A stretch of 64,000 nucleotides of DNA. Source: Stenopsyche tienmushanensis (Eukaryota; Arthropoda; Insecta; Trichoptera; Stenopsychidae). Under the pieces are notes generated by a model. That model did not search any database. It saw only the letters and a list, made by a program, of their open reading frames with translations, and was not told where the DNA came from. The position numbers and the translations under genes are program-made. The stretch is taken from positions 186,001-250,000 of the forward strand of contig WACJ01000361.1 in assembly GCA_008973525.1 (NCBI GenBank). Direction: 5' to 3'. Shown one piece after another: positions 1 to 13,641 of this stretch (position 1 is its first letter; each line of letters begins with the position of its first letter).

Positions 1-2557
1 AGGAAATTGTGTTTAAATATGATATAACTCTATAACATTCGGATTTAAAATCGACATTAAAAATCTCTTTTATATTCAAAGTTTTTCTATTACTATCAAA
101 ATTAATTACTGTGCTACATTTTATTATTTTCTAGTATAGAAGATTACTATGCGACATTTCAGTTGCTTTTAATCCTGATTGATAAGTTTATAAAAGAAAG
201 TGTCGATACTTTAATTTTTTGATGCGGGCTTTATACAAAAATATCTATAGCTTGTGAAATGTGGCATGGAAACGAAGCTCAAATACCTTAATCCTTCAAC
301 TGTATATGTAGAGTTAAATTGCTTTGGTCAAAAGGTGAAAGTTTTTACTATTAAGTAGTTTCCAGAATGATATTTTTCTTCATAGCATAGCTACCTACGT
401 GTGATACGTTTGACCAGTTGAAAATTACCCATTTGTTTTGTGATCCCATCAATATTTTTTGATAAGCGAAATGTTTTTGCGACTTTGATTAGTGTAATTC
501 CCGCTTATGAAGTTAAGTATTGTTTATGTTTGTATTTATAAATATATAACCTGAATTTATTGGATACTTGTTAACTCGTGCGTAGAATCTGCGGATCCCT
601 TTCTGCGCACTGAGAGACCCCCCAAATTAGGCAAAGGTAGATATCGTAAGTGGTCCCCTTTTTTTACAATATTGGTATTGTTGTTATTACATTATACCTA
701 TTATTTTCGTATAAAATAAAGTATTCTAGTGCTTCCTGATATTTTTGAGAGCTTTAAAAGATCTATTTGAGAAATGCTTGCATGCTCTAGAAATTTCAGT
801 CTTTTTATCTATATTTTATTATTGTTTAAAGTGAAAGTATTTTTAATTGAATCAATTCTTCCATGTCAATTTTTTAATCTATTTGAATATTATATTATTG
901 AAATTTCTATAATTTGTAGTTAAATTTACTGTTGAAAGTTATCGCGTATCTTAACTTTTTTTTAACTAATTTTATATTATTAAAATGATCATTAATCAAT
1001 TTTAACCGAATTAGAAACTCAATAAAATTATAATTTAAAAACTTTAATCATCCTTATTATAAAATAAAACTAAATCATTTCAATGTATGATTGTTAAATC
1101 TTATCACATTACACTAGGCAAATGAAAAAAATCCTAATGTAAATTTATTTTGGATATAATGTATGTAGCAAAATTTGCTTTTATTATTCATTGTGTACGC
1201 ATGCATATTTTTGCACATATACACTCATCTATGAATCAACTAACTGTTTTCCTCTATTTCAATTTCCGAAAAAGCACATGTTATTAATGTTATTAATGTG
1301 TAAAAAACCAATCCTCAATAATTGAAACTAATTTTACTTTATTCACATGAACATTATCAATTAGGAAATTTAAGACTTCAACTTTACTTTGATTGCTAAT
1401 AGATTTAACTAAACTCTATTTTAATTCTATACATTTTAATATAGAAACATTCAATTGCAGTGTAGTTTCTAATTTTTGAAATACAAACTGTGTGCCATCC
1501 GTAGGAAAAACACTGTTCAACAAATGGCTACTGACATTAGATGCCAAGAATCATCCAGTGGCTTTCTATTAACCCTTGACCACTAATCATATTTTTGAGT
1601 TATATTACATGATGACGATTTGACGACGTGACGAGCGAGTACGCCTGGGTCACTAATTCGCTTATTTAAAAAGGTATTAAGTGGGGCGAGGAAGGTTTCA
1701 AAATTTGCATTACATGTCGAATGCATTTCAAGTCTGTAGTCTAAGAAAATAATGATTTGCGATTTAGAGTTAATGGCTAAAATTATTTTATAGATATTTT
1801 ATCAAGATTTTAATTGATAACAATGAAGAATAAGTTACTTAATGCAATAAACTCAACCAATATCTTTTTAGGATCTCATGTATTTTTCTCAATTTAAAAA
1901 CAATCAGTAATGATTATTACGGATGATCATATAGTCACTTTTGACTTCATATTTTGTTTGAACAAAATAAAGATATTTACTCTAAAATGCTCATGATTTC
2001 AATTTGATATTTGAACCTTGAGAGTTTATATTCTTATTTTATTGAAGCTTTTCCAAATTGATGTTCAACATGTTGCAAGAGCACTTATTGTTCAGTTAAA
2101 AGAAATATTTTTAAATTGACTAAAATTATTTTACTTAAAAATATAAGCATGATTTGTAATCTAACACAAATTAAAATTTGATATTTGGAAATAAATTGGC
2201 AAGCGAAATATGGAAAACTCTTAGTATTAAAATAACAGAGTCGATCAAAGAGCAATTGTTTTGGTGGTAACTAAAATATTAGATTTCCACAATTTACACA
2301 AATACACAAATATTTCAACTGATTTAATTCAAATGAAAGATGATTTGTAAATTTATTTTCTTAGATAATCAATGTTTTATATGAATTAAAGTTGTTTTTT
2401 TTAATTCATAGCATGTAAAACATCAAAATTTTATTACAATTAATTGATATTGCTCAAAAATAAACTCAACCTCTGTTAAATCATACATGTGTGTATGTGT
2501 TTCTGCGCGCTGATTCACATTAATATACAAATCGTAATGTTTTATTTCAAATTTCAG
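1..2557. other. Intron or upstream sequence of the SRCIN1-like gene; no coding seen
   Basis: This AT-rich stretch lies before the first recognisable exon at 2558, which begins in the middle of a codon. The true 5' end of the gene is therefore to the left. I see no coding segment, tRNA or clear transposon ends here. It is most simply read as intron. Confidence 0.6.
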
Positions 2558-5500
2558 ACAAGTCTGTCTCATTTGAAAAATCTGTATCATTCAGTGATGA
2601 GCCACCAGATATGAATTCTCCAAAGCAACACTCTCCTCAACATTCTGGTAAAAATTACATTTTATTACTTTTATCATAAGTTATAAAACTTTTTTTTCTT
2701 TCAGAGGTAATTGTCTTAGCTTGCCATGCTGATTTTTATATACCTTTGTTATAACACTACTTTTTGAATCCAAAATAATGAAAGTTGATGCAGTAGACCC
2801 GCAGTAATCCGACCCCAATCTAATCCGTTGATCCCCGTAGTCCGACATCCCAATACAAGTATAGTGCACATATACGCTAAAGCTTCGTCAATGTAAAATT
2901 TACAAAAGTGTGATTTTGGATTGCTTAAATCACAATGAATCTTTTTGTAAACTGGCAAGTGAGTACACTGTGGGACGATCGAATCGCGAGTACATGTAAA
3001 AGTGCGTCTCCACCATTGATGGGAGCCAAGCAAGAGACAAACTTTAAACTAAACATCCAGAGGCGGAGGAAGCTTTATATATGTGGTTTCTTTAGGAAAG
3101 AAACAGACATACACCTATTTCTGGGCCCATATTGGCCATAAAATTAAAGTTGTTTTACAAGATGATAACAAAAAAGAAGACTTTGCAAATAGCAAGGCAT
3201 AATTAAAGCACTTCAAAAATGTCATGGAATACATTTAGTGATAGTTACAGGTTTTATATTTTTATAACTGCTATTAGACTGAGAGCTGGAAACATAAACT
3301 GAAGGTATTTGAAACCTTGTGTTGTCTATGTTCAGATTACAAGTATTCCTTTCCAAAAAATTTCAAACTACAAGGGGTTGGGGGCCGTACTTAATATCGG
3401 ATTGCCGCGGGTCTACTATAAACTAATTTGATTCTGCAAAAAAGTGTCTGCATTTGAGTTATATTTTGTTGTACTTTACTTAGTACATTAAATTATGTAT
3501 TTTCTTTTATATTAAGCTCCACTTTTTTAATAGTTCAGAACAGACGGTTAAGAGTTTCAAATTAGAACCATAAAATATAAGTATAGTAAGTCCCACATAA
3601 CGCAAGAACGTTCAAATAGGTTGCGGTTCTAATCAAAACAGCATTAAACAAGGATTTTTATTCATAAAACATTGATGAAAATCTAAAAAAGAGTTCAAAT
3701 AAAGAATTTATCTTAGTAATGAGGAATGTTGATCATTGGAACATAACTTATTTTATTAGCTATCTTGATATTTTCGTCGCCCACCGTAGATAAGCTTTAA
3801 AATTCGCTATTATGCTTTGATCCATTGGTTGGAATAATGAAGTTGTATTTGTGACAAGAACTAGAATGCACATTGTTAAGTTGGACAAATACGTTGGATG
3901 ACTTATCAGTCAATATTATAACTTTTCATTCCTGTTTTTTAAATTCACAGTAGCTTTTAACAGATGGGCAAAAATGTTTGGTAAACTAATTATGGAAATT
4001 TTTCAAAAATCCCAATACTATCACATAATACTGTAATAGCGTTAAGTGGGATCTTGCTGTATGTTAATATAAAATATTGCAAAATGCTTCCCTTATTTTA
4101 TAATAAAAAAACATTTTATTTACACTTCAAAATATTAGTCTAATACAAAAGCATATTCTTACAGCGGATACTAAGCCACCTAAGCCAGCTATAAAATCAT
4201 CAACACTGCCACGCATGTCATCTCAAGGTACTCTTTAAAACTGAACTTTATTTAACATGCCATTATGTTCATTACAACAAATTACAATATATTCTTATAG
4301 AACGTGAGCGTTTGAAACCAGTTCCGCCACCCAAGCCTAAAGCTTTGGTAGGAATGCAGGGAGGCATGATAGTTCCTGGTGGGCCTCAGATGGTTATAAT
4401 GCAGACAATGGATTATTACACTCAATTGAAAATGCTAAGGAAGAAATGCGATGAATTTAGAATGGATGTAATAAATATTACTTTAATCTATTATGTATAA
4501 AAAATTTATATGTATAAATTTCTTTTTAAAACATTCTTTATAAATTGTAGATGCGTAATTTACGTCGAATGTCTTTGGCTCAAACACATACAATGCGTGA
4601 GATGATTTGCGATACTTTCGCAAAATTCCGTACAGCTACAGCGGGTGGAGGAGATTTCAGCTTTCATGAGGATTCTGTAAATATTGATTAGCTTTACTTT
4701 TATCCACCGCATTAGCTGCATTATTTACAATCGATTGAATTTTAATTTATAAAAAAACGTGTGCTGTGTGTATTGAGTGAATGTTTAATAATTAATAAAT
4801 GTAATTTTTACTTCATTAGATGCGCTTAGCGCGTGATGAGGAAATATATAAGCAAGAAATGCTAAAATTAGAGGTTGATTTAAGCGATTTGGAATCAACT
4901 GTTGAACAATTAAGAGGAAATGTAATAAACAGGTATGTTTAATGAGTATTTGAGATTGAATTTATCATTTAACGTCTCCTTGTGTAGAAAAATAGCAATT
5001 TAAAAATCTTATCTAAACAATTTGCAGGAAAACTCGCGTTAACATGTTAGATGTGGAAAAAATGGCACTAGTTTTATCAAAAAGCAGTAAAACTGTTGCT
5101 GATCTGAAAGTTCGTTTTCCTTCGCTGCATGAAGGAATTAAAAACATGCTAAGTAATGAAATGGAAAAGGTATTTTGTTTTGTATGTCCTTTTATTTTAA
5201 TATATTGGAACATTTTTTAACGTTATAATATAAACATTTTAGGTTGTTAGGCAAGAGAAGTTTTTGAAAGAAGAACCAGAAAGACTTGAAATGGCTTTGC
5301 GTCGTTGTAAAAAACTAACTGGTACTCTTGTAACTCTTAAGAGGTAATTTTGAACTTTTTGATTTTAGAGATAAAGAAATTTTATATTTTTTAATATAGG
5401 ATTACGCAAATAATTAAGATAAATTGGCCAATATAACCCGAGAAGGGTTACCACTTTGAAAAAAATATCTATAAAGAGTAAATGTAAACATAACTTTTTT

Positions 5501-7237
5501 CACAATAAAAATCAATATCGATTTTTTTTAAATGTAATTTTTTTTCTCAATATTCATGAAATATATAATTGTACAATTTTTAACAACTATAATAAATGTG
5601 TAAAAGTTATTCTTAATTTATTTATTTTCCTATTGAGATTTCTTAAACCTAAATATAATATTTGAACTGAAAGTAATGATTTTTTAAAGCATTGTTAATG
5701 AATAAAAATATTGAACAGAACTTTCTGTCAGAGAAAGCTCAAATTTTAAGTTGAACGGAAACAAAATTGTACATTATTTAATTATTATTTTATAAAATAC
5801 ATTTTTTGTCTTTGTAACCACACAATTCATTTTATAATCATTATTACTTTGCTATTATTATTCTGCCTATATTGTGCTATTTGTAGGATATGTCTTTTTC
5901 AATCTCAGCAGATTAATTTCAAAGCTTCAACATTTAGTTGATATCTTTAAAAATTCCATTTAAAGTGTTTTCTTCTTTAACAATTTCTTCTCCGACAATT
6001 CTTTAAAAATTTCTTTACCCACAATTATCGGCTTATTTTCTTATTTTATTGGACATTTGATATTTTCTTTTCCATCTATTTTTGGTCATATTCTTATTTT
6101 AGCAAGTGTAAACATTTTATATCCATAACCAGTAAAAATATTTTTTATTATGAGTAGTACAAGGTCTATGATCAATAGATACACTTGTTTTTTAGTATCA
6201 AAAATTGTTATTGATATGTCCGTTTATCCAAATCAAGCACCGAATTGACCATATAATCTTCACAAAATAAACTAAACCTAAAATAGTATACAAAGAATAA
6301 CAGTGAAATAAGCTATAAACAGCATTATAAAGATTATCATACAAAATATTTCAATAAGGACGCTCAATTTTTAAATGTAAACGAAACAAGTTATATAAGA
6401 CAAGAAATCATTATTTTTATTCAAAAGAATATTTTATGGAATACAACGTGATTTAAATGTCCACTGCGACTTCGCTTGATGATGCGTATTCATGAAGTCT
6501 AATTTTTGAGGACTTTTTCATTCATTATATTGACTTTGGAGGCATCAATTGTTCGCAGTTTATATTAATAGACCTGCCACTTAAGATAGCCCCAAAGGAA
6601 GAGGGCTAAAGCTGCTAAATCACACGATGGAAGAAGTACGGATCAATTATTCCGGATCAAAATCTGCCCCAAACAATGGCTTTCTCGAGATGCATTTGGT
6701 GTTGGTGTATCTTGTATGGATTGATTTCATCCCAAATCTAACAATTTTTCTAAATTTGGAGCGTCCCTATTGAAAGACCCTGTATATTGATCCAAACGTT
6801 GGATTAAAAACAACTTAATTTGCTATTTCATAAATATTTTTTATTTATTCTTGAGATCAATTTATTTCCGTTTTTATTTTAATACCGCCATGTATTTTAT
6901 TCTCCAAAAACAAATTTTGTTCTAAAATCATGTGACTTGAGAGAGAATATCGTAATTTCATCAAGTATACTATTACAAAAATGTCTTTTGGAAATAGTGT
7001 GTTATTCGAGAGTTGACTGTATTATTATTATTATTTTTCTATATCTCTCATGGATTTATTTATTATGAATCAACACATCTTATTTGTGCTTCAAGGAGTT
7101 TAATAAAACATTCCAGGCTTGCCAGTGTCCAGGAACAGCGTCTTCCTTGCGAAGGTGGCAGAATGTCTCCTGGTTCTTCAGGAATGTCTGTTGATGATCA
7201 ACATTCCCATGAAAATAATCCTGCTGCTCATAGCAAG
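2558..7237 (+). CDS. SRCIN1/p140Cap-family coiled-coil protein (CG32809/AGAP005037-like), internal exons
   Basis: Eight exons join in one open frame with AG/GT borders: 2558-2647, 4165-4227, 4301-4467, 4551-4676, 4820-4932, 5028-5169, 5243-5343 and 7117-7237. The first begins with two bases of a split codon, so the N-terminus is outside the window. The peptide starts with a Ser-rich segment (KSVSFEKSVSFSDEPPD). A proline/lysine-rich linker follows (KPVPPPKPKALVG at 4315-4353), then a long charged coiled coil across 4400-5343. That coiled coil contains EVDLSDLESTVEQLRGNV and VALRRCKKL-like heptads. This is the AIP3/Bud6-type core of vertebrate SRCIN1 and KIAA1217 and of the insect proteins named above. 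Family members are cytoplasmic scaffolds linked to actin and Src signalling; that role is inferred, not visible. Family assignment is fairly secure. The link to the terminal exon at 23316 rests on matching phase 0. Confidence 0.85.
2791..3417. mobile_element. Degraded pogo/Tigger-like DNA transposon
   Basis: The left end cagtagacccgcagtaatcc is matched by the inverted right end ending gccgcgggtctacta at 3416. These resemble pogo/Tigger termini, which begin CAGT. The 620-bp interior shows no convincing transposase. It sits in the intron between the exons at 2558 and 4165. A 35-bp piece near 3275-3310 resembles the foldback family seen at 15985 and 20047. Confidence 0.6.
3584..4061. mobile_element. 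Non-autonomous pogo/Tigger-like element, copy A
   Basis: Left end tagtaagtcccacataacgc and right end gcgttaagtgggatcttgct are inverted relatives. The interior (for example the segment around 'ttcataaaacattgatgaaaa') recurs in the element at 16966-17807. No coding capacity remains. The element lies 100 bp before the exon at 4165. Confidence 0.6.
6340..6784 (-). mobile_element. Tc1/mariner-like (IS630-type) transposon relic
   Basis: Inverted ends share ttcaatagggacgctc (right, reversed) and ttcaataaggacgctc (left), with TACA at both tips. On the minus strand at about 6560-6610 the sequence reads ALALFLWGYLKWQVY, close to the third-Asp region (LTPLDFFLWGYLK) of transposases widespread in insects. 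Stops and the short length show it is dead. Confidence 0.6.
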
Positions 7238-7785
7238 GTAATAATTACATCTTTTGAAAGCGTTAACACTAGCTCTGCTATGACTTACACTTTTATTGAT
7301 TAATGTCGTAGATACTATGTTTAATTGATTTTAGCTTATTTTTTCATATAATGAATAATGAGCAATCTAAAGTTTTACTAACTCGCTGTTGTTGGTAATC
7401 ACCAATACTTTATTATATTTGATTTGATTAAATATTTTTCATATGTAAATTAACTACACTATTTATTCTAGAGTGACCACTTCACTCACTAGTTCAATCA
7501 CGAAGACCAATGGATTAGATATAATTGAAAAAATAGGTTTTATTTGTATAATATTTCAACATACAAACTTTCGTATATCGAATTGTTTAAAACAATGAAT
7601 GGGAGTCTTTCAATATAATTTATAAGGACCATAGAAAGCACCTGAATGATTTCTTTAAAAGCATGAGAAAACATTGTGTGTGACTATAAAAAACATCAAT
7701 TGTGCCTGCTCTGTTCATAATTTGATCTCATAAGAGCGTGATATAAGAATATAATTTTTGCTTGCATTTACCTCTGATGTAACTA

Positions 7786-8330
7786 TGAGGATCATCCAGA
7801 AAGTAAGGCTACAACATTTATGTAGGATATTTAATTGAAACTCACAGTATACGTTTTATCAAACCCCGAGATAATTCTGTAGTTGGGGCACCAGCTTCTG
7901 TATGCCAGTGTCATAGACCTCCGTCATCAGCTCTTTTTGGATTCCTAACCACTAAAGACCCCACCCTTTTTTCACTACTGACCCCCTTGGAATCCGCTTT
8001 CACATTGTTTCAAGGAGGTGGTTTTCCCCCACTTCCTGCCTCATCGTGAGTATCAGAGTAGGACTTTCTCTGAACAACCGAACCCACTTCGTGTTGTCGA
8101 CTCGTCACATCACTACCATAAACTTCCACGATCTTCCAATAGATATTCGCGGCGGCATTGTTTTACAAAAACAGGAGGTGGCAAGTGTGCACAACGATCT
8201 CTTTATCAAAAGAATTTGCTGAAACTAAAACAAAATTGTCGATAAACACACTGGACCAAACAAACTGACCGTTGGGATCCCCCCTATAGCCTCAGGAGTG
8301 CTTGTAACCTTACTTTCTGAATGACCCTCG
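7786..8330 (-). mobile_element. Internally deleted mariner element, copy 1, with TA duplication
   Basis: Inverted ends of about 29 bp (start gaggatcatccagaaagtaa; the other end reads gagggtcattcagaaagtaa in reverse) are flanked by TA at 7784-7785 and 8331-8332. At 545 bp it is well short of the usual 1.3 kb. The segment around 7895-7950 closely matches the mariner copy at 27647, including a short piece of transposase on the minus strand. It lies in the large intron. Confidence 0.75.
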
Positions 8331-9679
8331 TATATCAGGTAAAGAATGATTTAAGATTAATTTTAAAAATCAACCCTTGTGACATTTAAATAATTAAAAA
8401 AAAACATTAAATACAGCGCATATATTTGATTATTGTAAAATAGAATTTCTTTCGTCTTTAATAAAAATTGTATGGTGAATTACTGTTACGTACGCTTCAC
8501 ATATTAAGGTAATTTAATTTGTGGTTTTCATCAAATTATTTTCTGGTTAAATAGACAGTTTTATTTATTTATATATTTGTTTTTTTTTATACTTACATAA
8601 TTTTTTGTTTCGATAAAACATTTTAAGTATTTTATATTCGACCTAAGATAGCTATAATACAACTAAAGGGACATCCCTAGGATTTACATTCTACGAATTT
8701 TAGATTTTTATTTAGATATATATATATATATTTCAGTTTTTACAGAATGATACCGAAGGATTTTGTGTGTGTCTGTATGTATAGTCGATTTTTATTTCCA
8801 TTTTGAACCAGTTAATTTCACTATGAAAACATTTATTTTACTTATCTTATTATTTAACGATGTTGTAACATAGTTTAACAACTTAAAATGAATATCATTT
8901 AATTATAAAAATATATATTAAAATAGTACACTATTCATGAGACATTGAAGATCTCCCCCCTTATTATTTCGAATTATTAAATAATATATGTCCTTTTCAT
9001 TTTTTGTACTACCGTTTTATTTCATTTCTGCACAATGCACTTATGTACAGCAAAAACATCTCAGCATTCATACCAGCTAGGTACATGTTATTCAAATTCT
9101 TTACGAACTATAGTAAAATATTATTTACACTTTATAAATGATTATAATTGAATTGAAATGAAGTATCAGCTCATTATTGTAATTTTTAAATTCAATATTT
9201 ATATCATAGACCTTTTCACAGTGAATATCAGTCATATCTTCTTTATCCATTTTATTCGCAGAATAATAATTATGATATTGTTAATAAAACAACCTTATTT
9301 AAATTGTATTATGGAATACTTTTTATTTTTGATTTGATGTAATTTGTATCCCAATAGTCATTCAAAGTGGCGTGAGACTAAATTCTATAGTAGTTTAATT
9401 GATTAATTATAACACACCTTACTTTATGCTAATTATCTGTTTATAAATAATTTTAAAAAAGATGCATTATTGATGCATATAGTTTCAATAAAACCACTTT
9501 AATAATATATAAGAAATCATATCATTTGTTCCAATTACAATTCACTGTCAAAAGGTTTATTATATATTTAGAGTAAAAAATTATCAATTTTGTTTATGCT
9601 AACCTTGAATATGCACTTTTTTTGATATTACATAATAATACTCTCAGTATTGTTAAATATGATCACTATTTTAAATAAA

Positions 9680-9937
9680 CAGTAACCCCTCGTTATCCAT
9701 AGTAATAACTTTCTTGGAAAATTCCTAAAGCATGTAACCATATGCAAAATAATGGAGATTTTTAGAAAATATATGTTTTCTCTCCCTTTTAGCTTTCCGA
9801 TATATCTGATGGTAAAATCAGTTTATTTTATAACACTTCGCGCATCTGATGAAAAAAATCTTAACTGTTATATCATTTTACTAAACCAATCCAAATCTAT
9901 TTGTTATTATGTTAATCTAGTTAACAAGGGCTTACTG
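9680..9937. mobile_element. Candidate MITE with pogo-like ends
   Basis: The left end cagtaacccctcgttatc is matched by the reversed right end cagtaagcccttgttaac (15 of 18 identical). The 258-bp interior is AT-rich and non-coding. No clean TA duplication is seen on the left, so the call is tentative. Confidence 0.4.
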
Positions 9938-10526
9938 TATAAATTATTTAAAAAACTCTCTGAAATAGACATAGTAGAAATCTCAAATTTAATATATTTG
10001 AACAACAAGCCTTATATTAATCCTACATATTACAATAATCCCATCCATATTCTTCAAAATAATTTTTTTGCTCTAATTAACATAAATAATTTAATAGTAG
10101 AAATGCTTGGAACTGTAAATGACCGATTATCATTTTTTTATCAATCCTCTCTTTCTATCGGTCTTTATTTAATTTTCAGATCGCATTTCTTTTTGATTAC
10201 ATAAAATAATAACATTCATTAATTTCCCCTTAAAAAATCAAGTTATCGTGCATTCATTGGATATTTTATTTTATTTTGTTTAGAAGAAAAACTTTCACTG
10301 TTGCGTAAAAATTTAGAATACTTCAAGGTTTGGGGAAGTCACACGTTATTGACCTGCTATTTATATCAGTTTTCCAAAAAATTGCCTATTTTCAAAAAGG
10401 ATTCTTGTAAAAATTGTAAGACTCACATTAAGCTCATTTATTTAATTATAGTATAAAAATCGCAGGAACTATATTAATTGATTAAAATGTTGTTTATATT
10501 ATATAGAGAAGATTAATATCTTGCAT

Positions 10527-10720
10527 CTGTAGGTAGTGTTCGTAATTAAGTGACCGGTTTCATAACTTAATCATCTTGGGTTCGAATCTACAAGAGATGT
10601 GCTCAGTGACCACATTTTTTACTACATGTATATGCTATAAAATCCATGTTAAAGTAGTGGTTGGTAATGATCCCATAGAAGGGACTGCAGAAAGCCAGTC
10701 AATATATATATTTATGTTTA
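10527..10720 (+). repeat. Possible tRNA-derived SINE fragment
   Basis: The stretch 10527-10595 resembles a decayed tRNA head. It has a perfect box-B-like gggttcgaatc at 10578-10588, preceded by an anticodon-arm-like ggtttcataac with CAU. The 5' half and box A are poor, so it is not a functional tRNA. The following 120 bp ends in a TA-rich tail, as in SINEs. No second copy is visible here to confirm it. Confidence 0.3.
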
Positions 10721-12185
10721 GAAGATTTATTCAGATTTTGAGTCCGTATTTATTACAGATAGTTTCTTGCTGCTAGTTTTTATAACGCAGTTTAATTATT
10801 CAAAGATTGGCAGACCTAGTGTGATAGTCACTCGAATATTCTCCAGCTGATAGCCTTAAATTTTTTCAATCATCTTATTTATACATATATAACAAATTAT
10901 AATTTTACATAAATTTAAAATTATTATTTTTATTGGCAATTCATACTAGATAAATATTAAATTTTGTTTTTCAAGTTTTGATACTCCATCTAATTTCACC
11001 AAAGTTTGTACATTATAAGAACATATATTTGCTATCTTTATTCAACTAGCTTAATAGAACTAAAATATTAGCATTCATTAAATATTTTTTTTAATTTCAT
11101 TATACAGGCGATATATCTGAATCTGAATATTTTTATATAAAATATTTAATTGAATGCCTGTTAAACGATAGGTGTATTTACACCATAAGCTACATCAAGA
11201 TCAAAAAACATGTAGTACAGTAAGACTCTGCTAATTTATCGCCTAATTTTACTTTTTCCGTATTCAATTGCTATGAAGGCTAATACAATATATGGAAAAA
11301 GCCGACACTTACCCGGTTTCAGGACTTTCATTGTTGATTGGTAAATTGTTTCAAATGATCGTTCATTTTTTTATCCGTACACCAGTACGAGAAGTCGTTT
11401 CTAAAAATATTTATATTATAAATCCCTTTCTAATCGTTCAAAATTAGAGTTTGGCAATTTCAATAAAACACATCATCATACGTATATATATGTTTAAATA
11501 AAATTTCAAGGAGGCTATTTATAATTTAATTTGGGGTACCACATTATTTAATATTAGCTTCGTCCAAATTGGAATCTTGCTTTCGTAAATATTAAAATTT
11601 AGTTCAGAAGTAGATTTTATGTTGAAAAATTTACTTTTACTTGATGGAAGCGATAATTTTTATTATGTTAATTGAATTTGTTTTCTGATGGAGAAATATT
11701 ATTTTATTTTTACAATGTGCATGTTTTTTGTCATACATTATTTTCTTGTAAGAGGTATATTTTATCGGTTAACGTGTTAAATGTAACAAAGTGGTGGAAG
11801 TTTACTAAAATATCTTCGGGAGCATAAATAATTTAACATTATTTTGTGTAATAAAACAACAAAAAATTCTGTCTCGAAGGAAACTCACAAGATTTTACTT
11901 TTTTTAACACAAGCACATTTTTTTTATTGTTTTACATTTTTTCCATAATGATCCTCAATGCATGCGTATATTAATTATTGTGGCGGTTGGTAAAATTTTC
12001 ACTTTATTTTCGTAATTTTTCACCAGTTTACTATCAAAATGCATGTTTTTATAGTTGAATTGTGTAAGTTATTTTAGATTTTGTAACAATTCTAATAAAA
12101 TAATTGCTTTTCTTAATACTTTTTTATTTCCTTATACTAATATCCTGCATATCTTTTTGTTTCTCTTGAAAATTTTCCTTAAACC

Positions 12186-12236
12186 CGCCCCCCCCCCCTT
12201 AACTCCCCCCCCCACACACACACACACACACACACA
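12186..12236. repeat. Poly-C tract and (CA)n microsatellite
   Basis: Two runs of C are followed by about 12 CA units. This is simple sequence in the large intron. Confidence 0.95.
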
Positions 12237-13415
12237 TTTTCATACATAACATACAAACCTACCTGGCCTATAATAGCTTGATCAAGTTTATTTAAAAGTT
12301 TTTATGTATTTTGCAAAAAAAAAATTATTAACTTAACGATGACATACTATCGAATAATAGTTATCTTTAGTTATTTTTTTTATACCACCATGTATAAGTT
12401 TAGACTATGTGATAACAATGATCTAATTAAGCAATTGCCTTTTATTATTTTGTTCAAATTTAATAAAACCTAATAATTTAGTCTTCTATTTTTTCAGTTA
12501 ACAAACATTTTGACACATTTGAAACACAGGGAATGAAAAAATATTTGTACATAGATTTTTTCGTATCTATTATTAATTTTTTTATCATCATTAGTCATTT
12601 AATATATTAAGAGTACCAAAAATGATGTAGTTTTTTTTTTATTAATAAAATGAGTAAATAATATAATATGAAAAATCCATTAAAATATTATTTCTCTGGG
12701 TTATATGTGGAAGCTTACATTCAATTTTTATTCGACATTCATAAAAAAATATTTTGAATAAACTCCAAATTCAAGTTTGCACTTTTTGGCTCCTCAGCAC
12801 TATCGCTACCGCACGATAAATAGCTAAATTTATGCTGGTGATCACACGTTCGATCAAAATTGCACTGTTGCATAATACAAAAAGCATTGTAACTTCTTTG
12901 TTATGAAATTTTCAAAAATATGTATATTAATATTAATGCAAAAAAAACATGCTTTTTTATTAGTTTAATTTAAAATCAAGAATCACCGGCGTGGAACAGT
13001 TGGCGTGAACATGATACCTCATTGGTAACTCCGGTATCTATATTGTTGAACGATGATAACAAGGAATAATTCTAGAGCAAATTTTTTTAGATTCGTTTAA
13101 AAGATCATGATTTTGCTTTCAGTTATTATCAAACAAAATATTTTAATAGGCTACTTTGCACGTCAAATTTCATTTTAAAGAATCAGCGTATATTTTTATA
13201 TGGATAAATTCTTAAAGATGTTTATTTCAAAATTATATATTTATTTATGGTACCTCTTAATATAAATAAATGGAAGTAATGTTACGTTTTTATTTTTTAT
13301 TCGTCATGTGGTAATAAATTGTGTTATAGAAAAAAAATGGTAGAATTTGCTCTTTAGAATTATAAGACACATAACAGCTGATATTTGAAATGTACGTTTG
13401 CCAAAAAAATAAAGG

Positions 13416-13641
13416 TACAGGTTGCGGCAGGGAAACTATTACCTTGTTTGAAATGCGCATCCTAATGTGACAGTTATTCCGAGAAGAGCGTCGCCACTAA
13501 TGTGAATGCGTGCTCTTCCCACCTACTAAATAATAAAAATTGTTAGGTCCTGCTCTTTTGAATAAACGCCACTCCACCCTTCTTGGAAAATTTTTCACTT
13601 CAGGGCGCGCATTACAAAAAGTTTGCCTGCCGCACCCTGTA
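13416..13641. mobile_element. MITE with TACAGG-type inverted ends
   Basis: The left end tacaggttgcggcagg and the reversed right end tacagggtgcggcagg differ at one position. The 226-bp element has a GC-richer interior than its surroundings and no coding capacity. TA at each tip fits the Tc1/mariner/IS630 insertion preference. Confidence 0.6.

Noticed and set aside
1572..1690. TTAACCCTTGAC-type sequence resembling a piggyBac MITE tip
   Set aside because: No inverted partner or TTAA at a second border was found.
9752..10204. 150-codon + strand open frame in the large intron
   Set aside because: Composition is Asn/Ile/Leu/Phe/Tyr-rich as expected from AT-rich DNA, it overlaps a candidate MITE, and no domain or splice support is visible.
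11216..11300. Lone cagtaagactctg sequence resembling a pogo-type end
   Set aside because: No inverted mate within reasonable distance.
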